DNA of 53,273 nucleotides, from the NCBI GenBank assembly GCA_963575745.1, contig CAUYUJ010006493.1, positions 1-53,273 on the forward strand. Reading direction: 5' to 3'. Below are positions 36,475 to 45,200 of the stretch, piece after piece. The position numbers and the translations under genes are program-made. Positions within the stretch are counted from its first letter, which is position 1. Each line of letters opens with the position of its first letter. Under the pieces are notes generated by a model. The model had not been told where the DNA came from and did not search any database. It saw nothing but the letters and a program-made list of their open reading frames with translations. Source of the DNA: Prorocentrum cordatum. Taxonomy: Eukaryota; Sar; Dinophyceae; Prorocentrales; Prorocentraceae.

Positions 36475-39400
36475 CGCAGCGGCAGCGCGCCCACGCGCTG
36501 CTGGACCCGGCACGGTACCACGCTCGGTGGCGCTTCGTGCGCGAGGGCCCCAACGGCGTCGAGCGCCCGGGCGGCATCCCCCTCGAGGAGCTGGAGGCGT
36601 CCGCAGTGCGCGACCCTGGCCCAGACGGGAAGCTGTGGCTCTTGCACAAGAAGTGCTTCAAGATTGACAGGCGCCAGTCAGACGGGGTGCTCGTGGCCGA
36701 CGCGAAGCAGAAGGTGCCCATCTGCGCAGGGTGTCACGGCGCGCTCTCCAAGAGGTTGCCCACGATGCCGCCCTGCGCGCTGGCCAACGATCTCTGGATC
36801 GGTCGGCTGCCACCGCCGCTGCGGAATCTCACGCTGGGCGCGAAGCTTCTGCTGCCCATCGCGCGGGGCATCGTGCGGCGGTTCAACTGCAAGGCCGACT
36901 CTGGTGAGTGGGCTCCGATCGACCAGAAGATCAAGGCGTACGTGGGGAACTTCGTGGCGTTCCCGCAGGCGGACGGCGGCCGGCAGGTGCTGTCGCTGCC
37001 GCCGCGGGAGAGCGACCTCGTCGAGTTCGTGCAGATTGTCTTCGCGGGGTCCGACCCCGCCACCCTGCAGAAGGCGCTATTGGAGGAGCTCGGCGTGCCC
37101 CTCGCCGATTTCAAGCGCGCTTACGAGTACCTCCGCGACACGAACGAGCAGTACGCCGCGGTGCGGTGGGACGAAGAGGCCGCGCAAAATTTTGCGGACC
37201 CCGAGGGCGACGGCGATGGCGACGGCTCCTCGCTCCTGGGCCTGCCTCGCTGTCTCGCGGCGTGCGTGGCCGTGGGGGGTAAGGGCGGCGACGCTCGCCA
37301 GGAGGGCCCGGCGGATGCCGTGCAGCCTGGCGCGGGCTCGGCCCCGCCGAAGCGGACGAGTGCAGGCGCTGCGAGCGCGGAGGGCGAAGCGAACGCGGCG
37401 GCTGACGGCGGGGGCGAGGCAGGGGGCGGGGGCGGGGATCCCACCGGTGAGGACGCGGCTGGCGCTGGCGGGGAGGACTCAGAGGGCGACGAGGGCGAGG
37501 CTGGTGAGGGAGAGGGCGGCGAGGGTGTCGAGGAGGGCGAGTACTGCGCCGCCGTCGCGGACGCCGACATGCTGGCCGATCTGGACAAGCAGTGGCAGAA
37601 CGTGCACCTCAGCCTCCAGAAGGCGGAGGTGATTGCGCGCGAGAAGAGCGAGGTGGAGGCACGGACGCGGCAGTTCCCCGGCATGGAGAATTTCCAGGAC
37701 CGAGATCTCGACCAGCGCTTGGCGGAGGCCGCGGAAGAGGCCCACGGGGCTGCGAAGGCGCTCACCAAGTGCAAGAAGGAGGCACTCACGAAGAAGCTGG
37801 AGCAGACGGAGCAGAAGATTCAGGCCACGCGGTCTCCTCCGGGAGTTGCCGGGAAGCGCGCGGCCGGTGGCGGCGGCGGCGGCGGCGGCGGCGCGCCGGC
37901 CGGGGGCGCTGAGGGCGGGCCGGCGAGGCGCGCGGTGCGGGTCGTCGTGCCCACTGGAACCGAGCCTGTCAGCATGTTCTCCCCCGGTTTCTGGAGTGCT
38001 TTCGACCCCGTCGCGTTTCCCTACGGCGACGGCGTCTTCGGACTCGAGAGGGAGGCGAAGTTGACGTACGACGAGTGGTGCAGGTGCCTCATGGCTCGCG
38101 AGGAGCTCGAGTACGAGGTATCCGACGACGTCCCTGCGCCCGACGCTGCGCGGGCGCCCGCGCCCGACGCTGCGCGGGCGCCCGCCGCGTCTGAGTCGCC
38201 CGTGCCGCGCTGGCGTCGCCACGCTGACCTGCTCACGGCCCAGTATTGCCTCTGGCGCAGAAAGGCTATCATTCAGTCGGCTAGGTTATTCGTGCGCAAG
38301 CAGCGTCTGGGGGAAAGCATCGCGGACCTCGCCGCACTGACGCCGGAGGATCTGGCGCAGGTCGTGGCCGTGCTCGGAAGGGGGGCGGGCATCAAGCAGG
38401 CCCTGAGCCTCGAGGGCGTGCCCCGGAACGGCAAGAGCGCGCTGCGCAGCATGCTGCTCAGCAACCGTGATGTCGTCGGGTCCGACGCGCACCGGACCAC
38501 GCTGCGGCACATCAGTACCAGCTACACCCGGCTCTTCGGGCCGCCCCTGGTGTTCACGACGCCGAACATCGCGGACACTCGGAATCTGATGGTGTCCCTG
38601 ATGTACGAGGGCGCCTCCGTACAGCGATGGCGGCTGCTGGAGGAGACTGCTCCCGTGATGCCCTCAACGCGGGACATGCTGCGGCGGGTGGCCGCTGACC
38701 CGGTGTCGCAGGCCATGGTCACGAACCTCATGCTGGAACTGTTCCTGGAGCATGTCGTCGGCGTCACGCCGCAGCGCGGGGCCACGGGCGTCTCCGACGG
38801 CGTGGCCGCCACGGGGGCGTGTGGAGCGTTCGGGCTCGTCCGCGCGTTCTTCGGACCCGTGGAGTCGCAGGGGCGCGGCGGCATCCATCCGCACATCCAC
38901 CTGTGGCGCCTGCACCCGATGACCGGCGCGTTCCTCGCGAAGCTGCGCGCGGGGGACTTCGAAGGCCTCGAGGAGCGTCTGAGGAGGTGGAGGGAGGCCG
39001 TGCTCGCCAGGGTCGGCAGCGTGCAGTTCGACGCGGCGGAGGAGGTGGGCCGGCAGCTGGGCTTGGACGGGCCGGACCGTCTGCCGCCGCTTCCGCTCGG
39101 CCCGCGGGATCGACGTCTCGCGTTCGCGGACGGGAAGCGAGAGGAGAGCGACCTCCAATTGAAGTACGATACCATCGCTGGCGCCTCGCGTCGTCAGCTC
39201 GGGAAGTTGTGCAAGAGGGCGTACGAAGAGGGCCGCCGCTCCGTCCGTGCTGACAACCAACTGTCCACAGAAGAGCTGCGGAATCAGGTTGCGGCCATGA
39301 TGAACGTCGATCTCGTGGAGGAGCGGGCGATGCTGGAGCAGCAGCCCGCAATAGAGGGTCCGCTCCGGCAGCGCCCGTTCGCGCCGCTGGCAGATCCAGA

Positions 39401-42290
39401 GCCCGATCCCCATGAGCAGCGGGCACAGTACCCGGCGGTATTTGGAGAGCCTCTCACGGGTGCGCACGTGACGCTGCAGCCGCAGTACCGCCGCAAGCCT
39501 GCGTACCGCGTGGTGCGCGCGGACGGCGCCGCGGCCATGCACTTTGCTGAGTGCCCGGGGGATGAGGCGCGGACCTGGGCGCGCTGCTTCGCGCGGGACG
39601 CGCGCAAGTGTATCATCCGTGGCCACCTGCACAGGTGCGGTCCCACGTGCTGGAAGCACAAGACGAACGACGATGTGCCTCAGCACTGCAAGGTGTGCCG
39701 GCTCGGCTTCTACCACGAGTACGAGACTGCGGTCTACAGCCACCCGTCCAGGAAGCGTCCTGCCGCCGCCTTCGTCTGGCGGCGCCTGCGCAAGGGGAAG
39801 GATTTGGTGCTTCCGGAAGATGCGAAGGTTCAGTACGCGTGCGGTCCGTTGGAGGAGGGGGAGTGGAACCCTCCTGGCGAGCGCCTGGATCTGGACGACG
39901 TTCCGGCTGAAGGCTACGGCCCGTGGCCGCACCGCTGCAACCGGTACGGCAGAGCTGGTCGCGTCGACGTGGTGCGGTACCACCCGTACCACGGGAGCAC
40001 GAACCCTGTGGGCCAGGTGTGTCTGCGGAGCAACCTGGACGTCCAGTGCCTGGACCGCGTGGTGCTCGACCTGCCGGGCGACGACAGCGTCGGGGGCGCG
40101 CCCGCCAGCGACCCTGTTGTGCCGCCGCCTCCGGAGCCCGGTGCGTTCGCCGAGCCTGTCGGCGAGGCATCGGACGCGCTGGCTGGCGCCGGGACTGGCG
40201 GCACCGGTTGCGACGAGGGCACCGGGCAGAGCGGAGGTTCCACGGGTTCCGGGGCGTCGGCCGCAGCGCAGGGCGGGGGCGGGGCGGCCGAGGGGGCGGC
40301 GCGCGCGGCTGCGGCGGGGGGCGGGCGCGTGCCCGTGGGGCGCCGCCTCGGCCTGCCCAGGGGAGGAGGTTTGCTCGGCGGGGCGCCGACCACGATGGAC
40401 GATCCGAACGCGGGGGATATCTGGGGCTTCAGAGAAGAGGATGACGAGCCGTGGGATTTGGCCGATGCGTATGGCTTGGATCCGCCGCCTCCGCCGACGC
40501 CGGAATTCGAGGACATCGCGGGGTTCAGCGCGGCTTCGTGTTACGACGGCAGCCGGCCCGGGTTCGTGTTCAAGAAGGGGGAGCAGGGCCTGGGCTACTA
40601 CAGCGACCGGCGCGCGGAGCGCGAGCTGCCAGAATCAGCCGTCGAGACAGAGCCGAGGTCGCGGGCGCCAGGCCGCGCCGCGTCGCGCGCGGCGGCGTCT
40701 GGCAGCCCTGCATCGAGCGCGCCCGCGTCGCCCGCCGCCGCCGCAGCTGCTGGCGCGAGCGGCAGCGGTCCGCCCGGCAGCCTGCGGGAGCACGTGTTGC
40801 ACTCGCTGGAGGCCGTGTTCATGGACGCCATCAATATGGCGCACTACCAGACGGACTACACGACCAAGGCGGGGCCGATCGCGGGAGACCTCGGAGTGCT
40901 GCACGCGCAGAGCACCGGGTTGGAGTGGCTCCGACTCCAGCAGAAGGCGGAGCGGGAGGCGGATGAGGCGGCGGAGGCGGAGGGCGAGGAGGACGTCGAC
41001 GGGGCCCGGGCCGCTGCTGCCGCTCGTCGCAGCGGCTGGGGCGGAGTGCTCGACTCTGCCAGGCGAACTGTCATCAAGCTCACGACCAGCTCGCACCGGG
41101 CGCTCCTGAAGAAGCTGCCCGAGATGATGTTTCAGATGCAGTATGGCCACGAGTGCTATTGCTCCCATGACACCTGGACTCTGTATTGCAAGGGGATCGT
41201 GGCGCTGGCGTTCCAGGCAAGCTCCGCCGTTCATCAGAAAATGGACGACTTCTGGACCGACCCGCGCGCAGACCACATCGAGGTGGACCAGCCGGCCGCG
41301 GGAGAAGAGGACGGCGAGGGGGGCGGCGGTGTCATGGATGCGCTGGACGAGGCGCGCGCAACGCTGCACGCCCGTGTCGTCGACGGCGTTGTCGGGGAGG
41401 GCGCGGCTGCCGGTGCTGCTGGGGGGGGGCAGCCCGAGCAGGAGCAGCAGCAGGGTGTCGAATACAGCGCGCGGCTGGACCACGACATGAAGATGGACTG
41501 GCTGCATCGCGGCGACAGGGAGCCCCTGAAGTCCATGGGCATGTACCATTACGCCATGTACGTGTACACCGCGCAGGCCAACCCGCTCCACTTCGACCCG
41601 CAGGACTTCGAGACGTACGCGTTCGCGGACACGCACCCGGCCGCCGCCTCCCGAGTGCAGAAGCTCCGCGTCGGCGCGCCGTTCAGGGTGCCCAAGTTCT
41701 TCGGCTTCACGATGCCTTCGAAGGAGAAAGAGGCAGAGGTCAACGCGCTGTTCAAGTCTGTGATCTTCCGTCCTTTGCAGCCGGCTGAGAAGGGGGCTGC
41801 GGCCTGGGCGCCCTACAGGGCCGGCGTCGACGCGTCCGGGAAGCATCGGCCTGCCTGGGAGGAGTGGTGGGCGAAGCAGGTGGCGTTGTCCAGGCAGTAC
41901 GAGGAGTGCGAGCGGCGAGCAGGAAAGTGGTTCACGATCGAGGACATCGATCTGAACCGGGGCCCGGACGAGCGTCCAGGCTACTTTGCACAGCGCCCCA
42001 GCGCCGCCGAGTTCATGGCACGCTGGACCGTCCAGGTCGCGACGAACCTCGACGTGGAGGCGGAGGCGAAAGGGCGGCCGCGAACCAAGATCCGTCCGGA
42101 GGCCAAGGATTTCGAGCAGCCTGCTGAGCTGGAGGCCGTGGGGAATCGGCGTGCCGGGGAGGCGGACGAGGAGGAGGGGGCGGGCGCCGGCGGCGGAGCG
42201 TTGGATGGTTTTGCCCAGGAGGTGGACGAGGGCGAGGCGGACGAAGCGTGGGCGGCGCACCGACAGTCCCGCGCACGCCGTGCCGGATAG
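36243..42290 (+). CDS. Giant Helitron-like gene, segment 3: DUF6570-like, HUH Rep and Y2 motifs
   Basis: The open frame runs from 36051 to 42290, but it is only convincing from about 36243, where segment 2 stops. Numbering from 36051: a DUF6570-like region at about 225-330 (CAGCHGAL, then NDLWIGRLPPPLRNLT); acidic linkers; PRNGKSALRSMLL at about 785; a Helitron_like_N region at about 815-1000 with HUH motif HPHIHLW (H948, H950); CxxC pairs at about 1215; VVRYHPYHGSTNP at about 1310; and a Y2 motif YQTDYTTK (Y1599, Y1603, K1606). In Helitrons the two Tyr nick and rejoin DNA during rolling-circle transposition. The HUH-Y2 distance of about 650 residues is unusually long because of Gly/Ala-rich insertions. 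All catalytic residues are present. The stop at 42288-42290 is an out-of-frame end; coding sense moves +1 into the helicase segment. Confidence 0.85.
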   Translation, partial: ARAESPRRALEGRLLRLRSSPWADELQRVHFWQQPDGAGERSLLCDQVPKPPARAELEAARGEASEAAGAQAQAMRLTQRQRAHALLDPARYHARWRFVREGPNGVERPGGIPLEELEASAVRDPGPDGKLWLLHKKCFKIDRRQSDGVLVADAKQKVPICAGCHGALSKRLPTMPPCALANDLWIGRLPPPLRNLTLGAKLLLPIARGIVRRFNCKADSGEWAPIDQKIKAYVGNFVAFPQADGGRQVLSLPPRESDLVEFVQIVFAGSDPATLQKALLEELGVPLADFKRAYEYLRDTNEQYAAVRWDEEAAQNFADPEGDGDGDGSSLLGLPRCLAACVAVGGKGGDARQEGPADAVQPGAGSAPPKRTSAGAASAEGEANAAADGGGEAGGGGGDPTGEDAAGAGGEDSEGDEGEAGEGEGGEGVEEGEYCAAVADADMLADLDKQWQNVHLSLQKAEVIAREKSEVEARTRQFPGMENFQDRDLDQRLAEAAEEAHGAAKALTKCKKEALTKKLEQTEQKIQATRSPPGVAGKRAAGGGGGGGGGAPAGGAEGGPARRAVRVVVPTGTEPVSMFSPGFWSAFDPVAFPYGDGVFGLEREAKLTYDEWCRCLMAREELEYEVSDDVPAPDAARAPAPDAARAPAASESPVPRWRRHADLLTAQYCLWRRKAIIQSARLFVRKQRLGESIADLAALTPEDLAQVVAVLGRGAGIKQALSLEGVPRNGKSALRSMLLSNRDVVGSDAHRTTLRHISTSYTRLFGPPLVFTTPNIADTRNLMVSLMYEGASVQRWRLLEETAPVMPSTRDMLRRVAADPVSQAMVTNLMLELFLEHVVGVTPQRGATGVSDGVAATGACGAFGLVRAFFGPVESQGRGGIHPHIHLWRLHPMTGAFLAKLRAGDFEGLEERLRRWREAVLARVGSVQFDAAEEVGRQLGLDGPDRLPPLPLGPRDRRLAFADGKREESDLQLKYDTIAGASRRQLGKLCKRAYEEGRRSVRADNQLSTEELRNQVAAMMNVDLVEERAMLEQQPAIEGPLRQRPFAPLADPEPDPHEQRAQYPAVFGEPLTGAHVTLQPQYRRKPAYRVVRADGAAAMHFAECPGDEARTWARCFARDARKCIIRGHLHRCGPTCWKHKTNDDVPQHCKVCRLGFYHEYETAVYSHPSRKRPAAAFVWRRLRKGKDLVLPEDAKVQYACGPLEEGEWNPPGERLDLDDVPAEGYGPWPHRCNRYGRAGRVDVVRYHPYHGSTNPVGQVCLRSNLDVQCLDRVVLDLPGDDSVGGAPASDPVVPPPPEPGAFAEPVGEASDALAGAGTGGTGCDEGTGQSGGSTGSGASAAAQGGGGAAEGAARAAAAGGGRVPVGRRLGLPRGGGLLGGAPTTMDDPNAGDIWGFREEDDEPWDLADAYGLDPPPPPTPEFEDIAGFSAASCYDGSRPGFVFKKGEQGLGYYSDRRAERELPESAVETEPRSRAPGRAASRAAASGSPASSAPASPAAAAAAGASGSGPPGSLREHVLHSLEAVFMDAINMAHYQTDYTTKAGPIAGDLGVLHAQSTGLEWLRLQQKAEREADEAAEAEGEEDVDGARAAAAARRSGWGGVLDSARRTVIKLTTSSHRALLKKLPEMMFQMQYGHECYCSHDTWTLYCKGIVALAFQASSAVHQKMDDFWTDPRADHIEVDQPAAGEEDGEGGGGVMDALDEARATLHARVVDGVVGEGAAAGAAGGGQPEQEQQQGVEYSARLDHDMKMDWLHRGDREPLKSMGMYHYAMYVYTAQANPLHFDPQDFETYAFADTHPAAASRVQKLRVGAPFRVPKFFGFTMPSKEKEAEVNALFKSVIFRPLQPAEKGAAAWAPYRAGVDASGKHRPAWEEWWAKQVALSRQYEECERRAGKWFTIEDIDLNRGPDERPGYFAQRPSAAEFMARWTVQVATNLDVEAEAKGRPRTKIRPEAKDFEQPAELEAVGNRRAGEADEEEGAGAGGGALDGFAQEVDEGEADEAWAAHRQSRARRAG

Positions 42291-45200
42291 TCAGGTGCCC
42301 GCGGTGGCTCAGTTGGAGCTTATTCGTGGGTCGTCGCAAAGCTTGGTCTATAAGAATATCTTCCTTGACGGCTATGCGAAAGACCATAAGCCGCCGCCTG
42401 CTGCCGCGAGTACTGGAAGGCAGACCGGCTTCGTCGGTCTCGAGTTGGACGACTCTCAGTTCGAGGAGGGCAAAGCACAGCAGAAGGAGGCGTTCCGATA
42501 CAGGAAAAAGGGATCAGAGGGCTTGCCTGGGGATGGCGACGGGCGGGGCGGCCTCGCGGGTTCGGCGCCTGCCGTGCTGGTGCCTGGTCGGCCGCCGCCG
42601 CCCGCGGTTGCCGGCGACGCGAAGCGGCCGCGGCGGGCGCGCGACATCGCGGAGAGGCTGTTTAACGAGTGGGCGACTAGGGCGGACAACCCCGTGACGT
42701 TCAATAAAGAACAGAAGGCGGTGGTCGCCTTGGTCGTGGGCCAGGTGGAGGCCATCGTGGCATACGAGGAAGATCTGCGCAGCGGAAAAAGCCCCAAGCC
42801 GGTGGAGCAGATGGCTCTCCTGCTGCACGGGGAGGGCGGGACGGGGAAGACGGAGGTGGTGAAACTGCTGCGACGTCTGCTCAACGAGGTGTTCGGCGCG
42901 GGATCGGAGATCGCCGTGGCCTCGTCGAACAGCGCTGCGCGCGTCATCGGGGGGGAGACGATCCACAGCGGCTTCGGGCTGAGCGGCCAGCAGGCCATGA
43001 CCATCGCTAGGCTCTCGGGGCAGAAAGTCGATGACATCGTGGACCGCATGAACGACCTCAAGGCCGTCATCGTGGAGGAGGTGTCCATGGTGCCGCCCCA
43101 GCTTCTCGGCGCTGCATCGTTTCGCATGTGCAAAGCCCGTAAGGCTAAGTATAATTGCGATGTGAACCTGTACATGGCGCGGGGGCACATGTTCGGGAAG
43201 GTTCCGATTGTCATGTTCCTGGGGGATTTTTATCAGCTGGGGCCGGTGAGCGGCAAGGGCAGAAGGTCTTCCTTGCTGCAGCGTGAGTCGCCCGAGGCGC
43301 CGATTCACGTCCGCAATGGGCAGTCCATGTTCCTGGACGGTGTCACCCACGCCATGTTTCTGTACGAGACGCACCGCTTCAAGGACCTTCTCGTTACTCC
43401 GCACGCGCCCTGCCCTTTCATGCCCGGGTTCTTGAAGACCATGAGGCAGGGCAAGAAGTTTACGGCCGAGCAGAAAAGGGTGGTGCAAGGGTGGGTGGTC
43501 CGACCCGGTAAGAACGACAAGCGGCTGCAGGACCCCCATGTCAAGGACGGGTTCGAGATGGGCATCGCCTGGGAGGCCGTGCACAGGCAGATGCAGTATC
43601 GGGCCGTGCGAGAGGCCAGGGATAAAGGGCAGATGCTGCTGTACGTGCAGGCCGTGGACCTGCCTCCAAAGCCATTCTGTGAGGAGCATCACAAGGCCAT
43701 GCTGCAGGTGCCGAACGTGAACAACACTGGTCACCTCATCGGCATGTGCCCGCTGTACATCGGCATGCGTGTGCGGCTGAACGTGAAGTTGTCGGCGAAG
43801 CACCAGATCGTGCAGGACGCCGTGGGGGTAGTCAAGGACGTGAGGTTCCACCCGCAGGAGTTCGAGACGCCGGACGCGGATTGGCGCGAAAAGAAGCTTC
43901 ACGACGCCCACCGGCTCGGTTATTATCGATGCAAGCGTTTGCCGCGCGGTGTCCTCGTCGAGTTTGATGGCCTCGAGAAGGACTTTGGGTTCGGGCAAGG
44001 GGTCGTGCAGATCGCGCCGCACAGGGCGTCCTGGGAGTGGAACCATCACTACGACGACGATGGCGAGCGAAAGCTTCGGAAGGTGAAGGTTACGAGGTAC
44101 CAGATCCCGTTGCTGCCAGAGAAAGTTCGCACCGTGCAGACTGCGCAGGGCCTGGGTATGGATGCGGCCACCATGGTGCTCCAGAAGCCCATGAACATGG
44201 GCGCCGATGACTGGTGGCTGCACCTGTACGTCATGCTCAGTCGCGTTCGCGTGGCCCACCGCGTGCTCGTCTACAACCTGCCGCCCTGGGACATCCTGCA
44301 GCGGGGCCCGCCGCAGTACGTCCGCGAAGGGGTCCAACGCTTTGAGAAAAAGATGAAGGAGAGTTTCGAAATCGCGAAGCAATGGGCGCAGGATTACGGC
44401 TGGGACGTGGGGGATGGGCCCGCCGCACGGGGCGCCCAGGAGTCGAGCTCGGCGCCCGCGCCGCCGCCGGTGCCGCCGCCGTCGCCGCTGGGCCCGTCTC
44501 GTGCCGCGGGGAGCTCGGCGGGCGTCGGTGAGGGGGCGGGCGACGACGACGACGACGACGGATCAGCTCCTTCGGACGGGGAGGCGGCCCCTGCGGCGTC
44601 TGTGCATACGCCTCTGCCCTCGCACGCGCTGCGCCCGGGCCAGGCTCTGACGGTGCCACCGGCATACATCGCGCCGGACGCAGGGCCTGCGGGGCGGGGC
44701 AGGGGCCGCGGCCGCGGCGGCGACGCGACGGGGACCGGAGATGCGGCGGCGGCATCGTCGACGGGGAGCGCTGTTTCGCGGGGGCGTGGGCGCGCGGGTG
44801 GCGGCCGCGGTGCTGGTAGGGGCACCGTAGTGCCGAGGGATCTTTGGGGGGACATGTTTCGCACGGCGGCGACTGTTGGCGATGGTGCAGAGCCGCCAGA
44901 GCTGCTCCCGCTGGACCGGGATCTGTGCATGGCAGCCTACGGCGTGTCCCAGGAGGATGTCACCAGGGAGCTGCAGTGGCACTGCGGCCACGGCTCTGGC
45001 GTGGGCATCGCAAACCTCGGCAATACTTGCTTCGTGAGCGCAGTCGCGCAGGTGCTGCTGCGCCTGGCTCCCTTCCGTCGGCTTCTCCACGAGCACGGCC
45101 AGAATTGCCCTTTGAACACAGAAACTTGCCCGGTGTGTGCGCTCGGAGCTCAGGCCGCGGCTCTCTCTGTCCAGGGCGTGGGGGTCGACGCCGTCGCGCC

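Noticed and set aside
30877-36513. Minus-strand open frames opposite the giant gene (for example 32251-36513, 1420 aa)
   Set aside because: No domain signals. They mirror the plus-strand codon register in GC-rich DNA, while the plus strand holds zinc-finger and helicase-associated motifs.
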